This document shows, in pieces, positions 10,901 through 21,600 of a stretch of 64,000 nt of DNA. Location of the stretch: assembly GCA_027625915.1 (NCBI GenBank), contig JANTQA010000029.1, forward strand, positions 3,844,001-3,908,000, written 5' to 3'. Both the position numbers and the translations under genes were made by a program. Origin of the DNA: Anaeramoeba flamelloides. Lineage: Eukaryota > Metamonada > Anaeramoebidae. Below the pieces are notes generated by a model, which was given only the letters and a program-made list of their open reading frames with translations, was not told the DNA's origin and did no database searches. Numbering within the stretch: position 1 is the stretch's first letter; every line of letters begins with the position of its first letter.

Positions 10901-12750
10901 GAGAAAGGATCAGACCCAATTGGTGAGATCAACAAATAGTACTGGTTTACAAATCGGATTTTTATGGGTATTTGAACCATGGAGCACTAATGTGATTTAC
11001 ATTCAATAACAGCATGCTTTGCTTTTAGACTTCTCCATGGTAGGTGCTAGCCCCTTAAAGTAAATATCACCAGGTTGAATTATACTAAAGTTCATTTTAC
11101 CATACGTTTATTTGGAATTTTTTAGACCAAAAAAACACCTTTTTTTCTCGACTTTAGACTTTTTAAAAATCGTGGTTATACTGACAACAATAAATACAAT
11201 AGCCTCATGAATTTAAAGTTCTGTAATGTTGATTATATTGTTAATAAACTCTATTTATTAATGATGAAAGGTTAGTGAAACGTAGCATTTTTATCAAACT
11301 TTTGATTTTTCAATTTTATTTTTTCAGACAAGTGTTGCGATAAATTGAAATAAAAAGAAATAAATTTTCGTGTGAATCGTTGGGCAAACACAAACATGGT
11401 TTGTTAAAATAGAAAGGAACAAATGTGATCAGTAATAATTTCCTTCAGAGATCTTAATTTGACAGTTTAAAGGAAAACATTGAATTGAAGAAATTCGTAA
11501 TTCAATAAAAAAAAATTTAATACTTTTGCTAAGAGAGCTCCACGTGTGATTCTCAAAACAATTAAATTTCAAAGATCTTTTTTATCAAAAATTTGAACTC
11601 GTTTGTAATTTTATGAAATTGAGAACATCAAGTTGCATGTAAAGTCTTTGATAAAATTGAATGATTTTCCTTTTGAAACTATTTTCAAGATCGTTTTTAA
11701 AGCCTTTTGTATTCACACTTGTAAATTGTTGAGTGTGTTAATTCAGAATCAGCCCAAACAAAAATCTTTGGAAAATTTCAAGCCGAAAAATTTATTCTTT
11801 TGAAGAACACACAAAAGTACAAGAGAAAAACTAAAATGTAAAAGAGGAAAACAAAAACTCGTTTCCAAAACAAACCAAGAACGAAAAAGAGAAAATACTT
11901 ACTGAGATACATTTGTCGATCACTTTCCGGGCACGAAACTTGATTGCCTGCGCAAGCCATTCCTGAACGTTGTCTTTTTTCACAAGCCGAAGAAGAAAAG
12001 AACTTACTGTTTCTATTAAATGCTTGAGTTCAAACTTTGTTGCAAGACCTAAAATTGGTAATGCAGTTTCTGTATTTATTTCAATTTCTCCACAATAAAT
12101 ATAACGCACAATCACAGGAAACGCCTATTGTTGTTGTTTCATTAAAAGTTTAACAGGTTAGGATGACAACCAAAACAAATTTGAGCAATAAAGAAAAATA
12201 AAAAAATAAATAAAAAAAAAGGAAAAACAGAAAAAAAGAAATTGTGTTTGAAAATAGCCCAATAAAGAGAATTTTTTTTTTCTTTTTATTGGAATTATTT
12301 TTCTAATTTCTTTGTCCCTTGTTTTTTTCAGAGTTTTCTTACATGTTCAGAATGTGGAAGATCCAAAACAATTGTTTTTTTTTCTATGTTTTTTTCTTTG
12401 TTTTTTTCTTTATTCTTTTCTTTGTTTTTTTCTATGTTTTTTTCTATGTTTTTTTCTTTATTTTTTTCTTTATTTTTTTCTTTATTTTTTTCTTTATTTT
12501 TTTCTTTATTTTTTTCTTTGTTTTTTTCTTTGTGGAACAGGTTTCGAAAAAAGCTTGACTCATAAGAAAGAATGATCTTGTGAAGTTTGTATTTAATTTT
12601 GTCAACAACAATTGTTATATCAGAAAATTCTCCGTTTTCTAAATACGACGAAAACCCTTCACTAAAGAGTGGGTGTTTGTTGATTTTATTAATTTTTGTA
12701 GTGTTTGTTGTTTGGATTTTTTTTTGTTTTTTTTTTGTGTTTGTCGACAT
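4952..12750 (-). CDS. BTB-BACK-F5/8 type C domain protein (three exons)
   Basis: Exons on the minus strand are 12343..12750, 11903..12124 and 4952..5890, all phase 0, giving about 522 residues. Order: Lys/Thr-rich N-terminus; BTB/POZ domain starting near residue 38 (FSDITIVVD, YKLHKIILS, SSFFRNLF, then VIVRYIYCGEIEI in exon 2); BACK domain (QFWLLKNPDFSWLPF at the start of exon 3, then LSVKEEIAVYN and VRFSFLTLNQL); and a C-terminal F5/8C (discoidin-like) domain with NGIIY, ASSIE, LRNWDLQGSNDTQNWTVL and the closing GIEFYGE. BTB-BACK proteins commonly act as Cullin-3 substrate adaptors; the F5/8C module resembles that of HECTD1 and BTBD9. The exon 3 start at 5890 restores the spacing Cys to Phe expected in BACK; the in-frame ATG at 5815 lies inside BACK and is not the start. 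Odd features: a 52-residue KEKN expansion within BTB and a 6.0-kb transposon-filled intron. The substrate is unknown. Confidence 0.82.
7229..8190. mobile_element. CACAAGT-type MITE, interrupted copy
   Basis: Both ends match the 374-bp elements at 54717 and 59439: GGAATGTTGTAAAAAATAGA, ACAATTTTAGAGATAAATAA and CCAAATTTTGG occur as inverted terminal repeats of roughly 90 bp. This copy is about 590 bp longer because another element sits inside it. It is itself inside the 6819-8902 element. Confidence 0.85.
7333..7905. mobile_element. Third-level nested element with GGGCCC-containing ends
   Basis: Relative to the uninterrupted 374-bp MITE copies, extra sequence starts near 7333 and stops near 7905. 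Its borders are imperfect inverted repeats: AAAAAATAGGGGCCCAAATT on the left and AATTGGGCCCTTATTTTTC on the right. No other copy was found in the window and no coding was recognised. The exact boundaries are uncertain by several bases. Confidence 0.6.
8950..9530. mobile_element. MITE-like element, ~580 bp, ~80-bp inverted ends
   Basis: The left arm (about 8955-9035) and right arm (about 9445-9525) are inverted copies: GAGTGGATCTATATACCAGA on the left pairs with TCTGGTATTTAGATCCACTC on the right. The interior holds a 97-codon frame with a TTG start and no recognisable domain, taken as chance. It lies in intron 2 of the BTB gene, next to the nested cluster. Confidence 0.8.
10095..10131. repeat. 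Perfect 17-bp-arm hairpin with adjacent direct repeat
   Basis: TAGCTTTTTTTTAATTT is followed by a 3-base loop and its exact complement. CTAACGGCGCTTTTC begins at the hairpin's right foot (10129-10143) and recurs at 10207-10221. It is probably the remains of a small mobile element in the BTB gene intron. Confidence 0.6.
12376..12531 (-). repeat. Coding microsatellite: KEKN tetrapeptide expansion
   Basis: A 12-bp unit, encoding Lys-Glu-Lys-Asn on the minus strand with some Ile-Glu-Lys-Asn variants, is repeated 13 times including the last imperfect unit (IEKK), without breaking the frame. It falls between NLFH and TIVLDLP, a loop of the BTB domain in exon 1 of the BTB-BACK-F5/8C gene. The plus-strand frames across it (12312-12575) are Phe-rich shadows. 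Confidence 0.9.
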
Positions 12751-15700
12751 TAAATTTCAAAAAAAAAAATCAAGTTCAAAAAAAGTATCAAAAAAAATGG
12801 TTTGCACAACTCTCTGATTTTTTTTGATGACTTAATTACATAATAAAAGATTTGTAAAGTAGTTTTGTTTTTTAATTTATCTGGTATCATGAACCAGTAA
12901 CTAAAAAATATTCTCACAAAATTTAATATCAAATTCAATTCTTTTTACACATCTTGAATTTGAAAAGAGGAGTCAAAATTCTGATTATTTCTGTTGCCAG
13001 ACTTATAATTAAATCTAAACTCGGAAAGGAATTATTCTTTTTTCAAGTTTACTCAAATTTTCTCATTGAGAAAACGACAAAGTTCAAACATAATTAAAAA
13101 TTATTTCAAAAAAACGATTTGTTAGGTGAAGATTGAAATCTTATTTTAATGTCAAAAGTGTTCAAAAATATATTTTTCAAAGAAAACTTGAAAGTTTTTC
13201 ATTAATCAATTAAAAAACATTTTACCTATTTCAAAAAAAATACTTTTATGGTATTTACCCAACAAATGAGAAAAATACTTTCTACTTACTTTTCAACTCT
13301 CATTTTTCAATTTCCTTCTTCTTACAAGTCTAAAATTTCATCCTTCTTTTTTGAAAACTCTTTTTGTAATTAAATAAAAAATAGGAAAATGAAGTAAAAA
13401 TTTTTTCCCATTTATTCTTCAAACACTTATAATTCTTTTAAACAATAAAAATATTAATTTCTTATATTCAAATACTACAGTTCAAGGAAATTTTTGTTTT
13501 TAGTTTAAAAAAAATGATCGGAGATAAATAACCTAATCATGAAAATTAAAATGTTTTCAAAATACTTTTTTTTAAACCTGTAAAATTCGACTTAAGGAAT
13601 AATATTTCAAGTGAAAACCAGTGAAATTGTTGAACAATAACCCTCTTGAAATAGTTCCGTAATCTGAGTTAAATTAACCCGGATACCATTTCTTTTATTA
13701 AAAAAAATGCGAAATTTTTAAAAATTCAAAACCTTTTTTGATCCTCACAAAATTCAATTTTATTATTTCATAATTTTCATTTCAAATCAATAAACACAAA
13801 ACAATTTATATATTGCTCAAAATAAAAACTAACCATTACTTTTACAAGTTTGAACTGTTTTAAAATTTGGGTCTGTACTTGAAAATCTACTCAATTATTT
13901 TTGCGATTTAGATTCTTTGTCTTTCAAGACTCACAAAATATTAAATAATAATTGTCCTTTCCTATATTGTGTGGTATTTGAAAGCAACCTTTAGTGATCA
14001 AATAAAATCTCATCTAGATTTTTAAAAGAGTATAGACGCCTGATAAATCGAATGATTATTGCTGTTATTTTCCAATTGATAAAAGAGATTTTGTTATTTA
14101 ATTTCACAATTATTTTCTAATAATTACCTATCCACAATTTTCATATTTTATACCCCAAACATTGAAACACAATATTTTATTGGCAAAAAAAAACTTTTAA
14201 TTATCATTAGTAATAGAAAATTCAAAATATTGAAATTTTTTTTTTTTTTTTCAGATCAGATCCAAAACAGTTTTTGATTCATAAAAATTAAGAAATTTTT
14301 GATTAAAATAAGACAAATTAGAATTTAATTTTCTTTGCCTCTTATTGTACTTTCCTTCCAGAAATTTTGAAGTATTTCTGTGTCCCTGTATTTATCTCTG
14401 TAATAATTGGTATAATATGGAGGTATCAAATCAATCCAATTTTGTTTTTTCATTTCTTTTCATTTGAAATTTCAAATTTTTCGAGTACATAAAGGTTTTG
14501 ACAATTAAACAAATTTTTGAAAAAAAAATAAATTTTAATAATATTTCCTTTGTGTCCAAAAAATTTATACTTATGGTGTTTACTTTGAGGTATAAAGAAT
14601 GAAAATGAAATGGAATTGCTTTTATATATCAAACTTTAATTTGAATTCTTTTTAATATTAAATTAAAATGAAATTAAGGTTAATTTTGAAAAGAAATTTC
14701 AATTTATGTAAATTATCAAGTATTGTTATATTATTTCAATAGCACATCTAAACTTGCAAAATAAAAATAAAAAAAAAAAAAAAAAATTTAAACATTAAAT
14801 GTTAAGGACTATATTAACACTCTTGGGGGTATTGAGTTATTGTGCTATTCCACTTCCACTTCTCAAAAAGAATTTTCATTCTGAAGAAATTTGACAAAAA
14901 AAAAACATTTTTTGTCATCTTTACCTTTTCACACAAAATATTTTTATTTTTTTGGCATTGAAAAGGACAATTGAGAATAAAAAGAAAAATTGCAAAAAAA
15001 TTGCTTTTGGAAATTTACAAGTGAACCTTCAAATTTGAGAACATTTCAAACTAATAAAAAAAATGTAAAAAATATGTAGTACCTCAAGAGGAATTAGTGT
15101 GAGTTCAGAAAGTTGAAATGGAAATTCTATAATATTATGATCAAATTTTGGCAGAACCTATCAAAGGTAAAAATTGTGAAAAATGTAAAATTGTGAAAAC
15201 TTCACATTTTTTCGAAAAGAATTTCTCAGTTTGTTAATATTACTGAGATTACATAACTCTTACATGGGTGTTTTTATACATTATTTCACCCTTTTCCATC
15301 AAAAAAGTAGTCCTTAAAGATCTTGTGTTTTTTATCTAGGAAATAGTAAGAAAAAATATATATATAAAGAATCCTCTTGGGAAAACCAGATCAATAAAAT
15401 AAGAATATCAATTTCTAAAAAATTCTTTTAATTTACCTAAACAAAATCATATATTATTCAATTGCTGTAAACACTTACGTATATACATGAATCAAAAAGT
15501 TTTTTTTTTTTTTTTTAATGTCTTTCTATAATATCAATATACATTTTATTTTTATAATTTTATGGTAAAATTTTATTTTTTGAAAACTTTTCAAAAAATT
15601 GCAAAATATGAACCATATTATAAATTAATTATAGTAATTTAAGTCATAAATAAATAATATATAGTCTTTAAAAAGCAACTTTGAAAAATTTTGTATATCA

Positions 15701-17867
15701 AATTTTGGCATTTATATAGATTTTGAAAAAGTTGAAAATGAGAATAATAAAGTTCATAGTGAAAAAAAAAAAATTCATAAATGAGCCAATATTCAAGAAT
15801 TTTTTCTGATTTATAAAAAAATAAAGTTTCCATAACCCAAAATTACTCTAAAAATTCAAAAATTTGTTAAGAAATCACAAAAAATATTTACACTTATAAA
15901 AGTGGATTTTTTTTTTGATCATATCAGAACATTATTTTCTATTGGACTTATTTTGGAAAAAAAAAATATTCAAGATCACCTTTCTTATTCCCATATTCAA
16001 CTTTTTAAAAATCTATATCAACATCAAAATTCGATACCTGGAAAAATCATGGTAGCCCTGGAATAGTCGTAAAGGTAAAAAATTGAGAATTAATTAATAA
16101 AAAAGAAAAATAAAAAAAAAATAACAGTACTCATATATAAAGAAGAAAAAGTTATATAATAATATTATCCAAAAGTGACAATTTTTAATTCTAATTCCAT
16201 TGAATTAAAGAAACCCCAAAAAAGAATCTTTTGATAAACAAAAATGGGTAATAATAAAAGTTAACAGAATTCTTGTCAGTGTATTTTTATTATTTGATGA
16301 GTGAAACTTTCAAAACTGGAATTAGTAAAAGAATCACAGAAAATTAGAATCTCAAAAAAATTGAAAACCCAAACTTAAAATACTATTTTGATACATTATG
16401 TTACCTGCTTGATAATTTTTTTTTTCTTTTAGGTATTGGACGATTTTTCAGTAAAATATTTTAATGCTTTCACAAATCTCTAAAGGGGGGTTTTATTACA
16501 GATAAAACTGGGTTTGAAATTGTATTTGTCAAAAAATACAATAAACCTTAATCATTTGAAAACCTTATTCTAATAGCACTTTGAGCAATCATATACTTTT
16601 AAAGAGATTAAATATAGAAACATTTCAAATTTGAATATACGAGATAATTTTCTTTTCCTTCTGATTTTAAACTGACAAATACAACGGTAGAAGGCCTTTT
16701 TTAGGTTTAATATTTTGTTTATTTTTTAATATATTTGATTTTCAATACTAAAATTTTAATTTTGATTTCATTAAAAATTGTTTCTTTTAAAGTATTTTAT
16801 TTAGTTGAAAATTTATTTTTCCAATTTATTTTTGGAATTGTATCATCAATTACTGATTTCACCACATCCTTAATTATTTTGCAACTATGTATTAATTATA
16901 TTTTATAGTGAAGGGTGAACAATTCTCAATCCTTAATCTTCACATGAAAATAATTAATACTGATAACTTCAAATAAATTTTTGAATTTTTTACTTGTTGT
17001 ATCATTTAGGAAATTTTTGAACCTTAACTTTGAATAAAGAATTTGATTGCTATTAATGTTTTGAGATTTTGTAAAATTAGTTGATCTTTGAAATATTCAT
17101 TATGAAGTGTTTTAAATAAGATGTTTTATCATAGATTTATAAATAGGGAATTGGTTAAAAAAATTGTTTACTGTTTTCTAAATAATGTCTTTCGAAAACT
17201 ATAAGCTATGTTAAAAAATCAAAATTGTGTTTCTTGTGTTGTAGAAACTACATTAAACAATCAAAGAAACTGATAATAAAATCTTAAGTAAATATGTTAT
17301 TAATCTCTTCAAATTCTATTATTTAAAAGAAATTCTCAAAATGAAGGATCAAATTGGAAAATTTATCTTACAAAATAGAGTAAACTTTCAGATAAAATTT
17401 TTTATCATCAAAAAAAAAAAAAAAATTTCATAAAAATTGAAATTACATTGAAAAATTATCAACAAATTTAATTCCTAATTTGAATTTTACAGAAGACATC
17501 AAGGAATTTATGATCTAAATTGATTTGAACTTTGTTATACTATTGGATGGTATATTAGATTATACATTGGAAAAAGTAGAATAAAAAGCAAAAGTTATCT
17601 TTTGAGTAACGGATTATAGTTCGATGAGTGCTTAAATTGTTTTGATTTCTGAAGATTTTTTTTAAATTTACCAAAAATGTTTCCAACTTTGTTGTTCTAT
17701 TTCATTTTTTTCAGTTTTTGATTTTCACTAACTAAAAGAATAAGGTTGGATTTTAAAAGCAAAAAACTTTTTAAAGTACTGTTAAGCATCAAATAAAAAG
17801 ATCAAAATTTTCCAACAGCTTTCCAAAATAATCCCACCTCCCAAGAATTCGAACAAATCATCAAATT
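12751..17867. other. Gene-poor region with one transposon
   Basis: No gene can be supported. The region contains a 516-bp TTAA-flanked element (14802-15317). Short plus-strand segments with plausible splice acceptors (near 14030-14116, 14363-14421, 15985-16072 and 16431-16560) could be exons of an unrecognised multi-exon gene, but each is within what chance allows. The stretch 13600-13890 resembles 39840-40140 and is probably an old repeat. Confidence 0.4.
14802..15317. mobile_element. TTAA-flanked element, 516 bp, copy 1
   Basis: It begins TTAAGGACTATATTAACAC and ends AAGTAGTCCTTAA, an inverted GGACTA end inside TTAA. A second copy with the same ends, length and internal order (landmarks TTTTTGTCATCTTTA and the GTAACATAAC/ATTACATAAC block) lies at 50828-51341. 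There is no coding capacity. TTAA flanks again suggest a piggyBac-like mobilising transposase (inference). Confidence 0.82.
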
Positions 17868-18086
17868 CTAGAACAAAATTAATCTTTTAAACCAATTTAG
17901 GGAATTAAAAATTTGAAATTGTACAGGATTTTGAAACCTTTTTTTAGAAAGATTAATGAAAATTTCGTTCCATTTATTTTGAAACAAACAGTATTCGGTT
18001 TTCTTGAATTCTTTCAACTCAAATGTTGTGAGTGTAGATAAATCAGATTTCAAAAAAGATAAACGAAATAAAAATTGTTTAAACAT
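17868..18086 (-). CDS. Hypothetical 72-residue protein
   Basis: An ATG-started frame in mixed composition, running opposite to and about 550 bp from the gene at 18641. The product is basic, with a central segment reading ELKEFKKTEYCLFQNKWNEI, faintly like the second half of an F-box (helix with Trp-Asn-Glu), but the first half is missing. No continuation exon was found. It may be a small gene, a first exon or chance. Confidence 0.28.
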   Translation of the reverse strand: MFKQFLFRLSFLKSDLSTLTTFELKEFKKTEYCLFQNKWNEIFINLSKKRFQNPVQFQIFNSLNWFKRLILF

Positions 18087-18640
18087 GGTTGGAATTGAAC
18101 AACAATTGGATAAGTTTTAAGACTTGAAAATTTTATAGTGACAATGGTTTTGAGATAAAATTTCTCAATTAGTTCCAAAAAAAGTTTTTTTCAAGATGCG
18201 AAAAAGAAATAATTTTTCATAATACTTGTGTCAAATTTGTTAAAAAAAAAACTGATTCTTTTTGAAAAAAAATTTAACGAACTGAAGATCAGCCAAATAA
18301 CACCAAAACTAAAATCACAGTTATGACTTTGGAAAAAAAAAGATTTTTTACAGATCAAAATTCTCTCCATAAACATTCTCAGTGGACTGTAAAGGGAGAA
18401 AAGCAATAGAGTGATTGGTTTGTACTTGTAAACTTTTGAAACAATATTAATACTTTGAGATAACTTTTTTTTTATATGTGTTGAAAAGTGTTTGATAGGT
18501 TAAAAAAATTGACTGAAATGGTTTGAAGTGCAGAAAGATTCCATCTCTTAATTAGTTATTTTGAAATGTGTTGAAAAAATATCATTTTTTTATTTACGAA
18601 ACCAAAATCTTGTGTTTCTTGTCAAAAAAACAAAACAAAT

Positions 18641-21600
18641 ATGGAAATTTCTTTTGAGGAATTAAAGATCTCTGTGAACAATTTCATACAAAATTACACC
18701 ATAGGTCTTTTTAACATTTTGGAAAAGCAAATACCAATTACAGTGGATTGGGAAAGTGTCTCAAATTGCAAGAACGCTCAGCGCGCCGCGGAAACACTTT
18801 TTTCTTGGCAAGGCTATTTTATTTTTGGCAGACTCATCAATGTCATCCAAGAGTTTGCGATCAAGTATGGTGGTAAACCTGATATACAACAAATGCTAGA
18901 CTCAATTCTGATTCAATGTGTTGATAAAGTAAAATCTTAATTTTTTTGCCACATCAACATAAAAAAATTAAAAAAAAAAATTTTTTTGTTCCAAAAAAAA
19001 AATCACTTTGCTAATATTTGTCACTTCTTTTTTTAAATGATTAAATTTTCAAAGGGAAAAAAAGTTGAATTAAACGGAACCACACTTGTAATTAAGAACA
19101 CGCTCTGGAAAGGATCACTGGGTGTCTTAAAGCAAAAGAAATTGAAGAAATATATCGGCAACCTGTTCCAACTGACAATGAAGTCCTATAAAAAAATGGT
19201 CGAAATAATGTGTATCCCATACGCCTTACAAATGCTCCAGCAGTCGTTGCAAATCCAAACAAATGAGCCCATACTAGAATTTGAGGTTGACTGGGAGAGC
19301 TTCAAGCAGAGCTCTGATCTCACGGAAGCATTGGACAATTTCACACGCTGGAATGGCTGGTACTCTTTCCAAAACGTTTCGAGGGCACTTTACGAAGCCG
19401 TTCACAGTGACGAAATTAAGCTCACAAAGGTTCAATCTATCATTAAAAAAATACTCTTTGTCCACCAAAAGGGATCTGGAAGGAAAAATAAATACTGTGT
19501 AATGGATGGAACAACTCTTGTAATTAATGCTCATTGGGAACACTTAAGAAGAAGCTATCCAAATCAGTGGGAAATTAGAGTAAATTTGTTCTTTTTTCTT
19601 TTTTATTCTTATAGAGTTTTGCCATTTTTTGGGGCTTTTAAAAATCGTTTATTCAAGATTTCTTTTCATTCAATATTATTTTTAAAAATCTAATGACCTT
19701 TATAAAGGCGTGAGTATTTCAAACTCTTCCAGACAACTTAAAAACCTTTCAAACACTTTACAATACTTTTAAAGTGGAAGAAGTGTTGTAAAAGTATTAC
19801 ACATGTGCAAAAAGTGATGTCTTAATATTTGAAGTTTTTTTGCTCTTAAATATCTTGTTTTTTTTTAACAAGAAACCTCTTTCTTGGGGTGTATTGATAA
19901 AGTTTTATAGTTTTTGGAAAAATGACAAATTTGATGTGATCAAAATAATGCGTTCACAACTTGTATAATCCTTGTTTCAAAATATAGTCTGTGCTTTTTT
20001 TTCTTCTTGTTCCAAGGCAACATCCAATTGACTACCCAATAGTATACCTAAGTTCAAATCAATTTAGAAAGTAAACATCTTGATATTTTTTGTAAAATTT
20101 ACAATTATTCATGCAATTTGTTGCAATGTTTTTGTAATTTTCTCAATTTTTTTTGAAAATTTTTGTTTTTTTGAATGATAAAAATATGTCCTTAATAAAA
20201 TTAAGCACTATTTTTTTCTGATCAACATTTTTCGAAATTAAGTTTATAACTTAATTCAATAAACCACTAGGATAAATTTTTTTAAATAAAAACACTCTCA
20301 ACTTTTGAATATCGAAAATATTTTTTGAAATTTCTGTGCAATTTTTTATTTTGTTTTTTGAAAAATTGAGGTTGAGAAAATCTTGAAATCAAAGAATAAG
20401 TTAATATATTAAATTAGAATGAATTTCCAGAGAGTTTATCCTTTTAGTTTAACTTTTTTTTAATTTTACCATTGAAAACTAAAAAAAACAACATTTTAAG
20501 ACCAAATTAGTGCCTTTTGTGAAAAGAAAATTCCCATAATTTAGAATTTGTATAGTAAATGAGTTAAAACAAGAGAGTGTATCTCAAAATATACATGATT
20601 TCAAGTATGAATTCAATGATTTTGTCAAAAAATGTTTTCAAGAAAAAGTCAAATGGAAACTTTATTTATTTTTATTTTTTCATTTAGTTTTTTTAATTGT
20701 ATTAAAGGAAAGTATTTGATCAGTTTTCCATTTTTAGTGTTTTTTGGGTCGTAGGGACATATTATCAAAAATTTACTCTATTTTTTGAAATAAATTTTCC
20801 AATTTGATCCTTCATTTTTCGAATTTCTTTTTTAAATAATAGAACTTTAAGATAATAATAACATATTTAATTAAGATTTTATTCTCACTTTCTTTGATTG
20901 TTAATGTTAGGTTCTATAACAAAAGAAACAGATTTTTATTTTGAAACACGGATTAAATTTTTTTGCACGTTTTATTTTGACAACAGTAGTAAAAAAAACT
21001 TAAAATAACAAGGCATCACTTTTTGCACATATGTACAACTTTTACAACACTTCTTCTACTTTAAAAGTATTGGAAAGTGATTGAAAGGTTTGTAAATTGA
21101 TTCAAAGGGTTTGAAATACTCAAACCTTTGTAAAAGTCATGAGATTTGTTTTCTTGATCTTTCTCTTTGCAAATCGAAAAAACATTTTTTATGAAATAAC
21201 AAACTTAATACCTTCAATATCTTCCCACCGTCTAACTTCTAAATTACAAATATACAAAATAGACAATGATCAAACATGCTGTTAAATTAAAAAAATTGGA
21301 AAAGAAATTTTTAGAAAACGGAGAGCTCAAAAAAAAGCAATTAAAAAAAAAAATCAAATTATTAAAAGACATCTCGCAATCCTGCTTTTTAAGGGAGGGC
21401 CATTTTGAATATTTGGAATGGGTCTTGAGCTCTGCCTTATTTCCAAAGCCAGACAAATTTGAGATGCAAGCGTTCAACGATTTAATTGACAATTATATCA
21501 ATTGTGATGAGTTGAAGGGGAAATCCAAAAAAAAGATCCAAAAGAAAAAAAACAAGCTGGAAAAGTATGTATATGGGTGCGCGATCAAGAAAGTGAACCA

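Noticed and set aside
12312-12575. Plus-strand Phe/Cys-rich ORFs
   Set aside because: They are the antisense reading of the KEKN microsatellite in the BTB exon.
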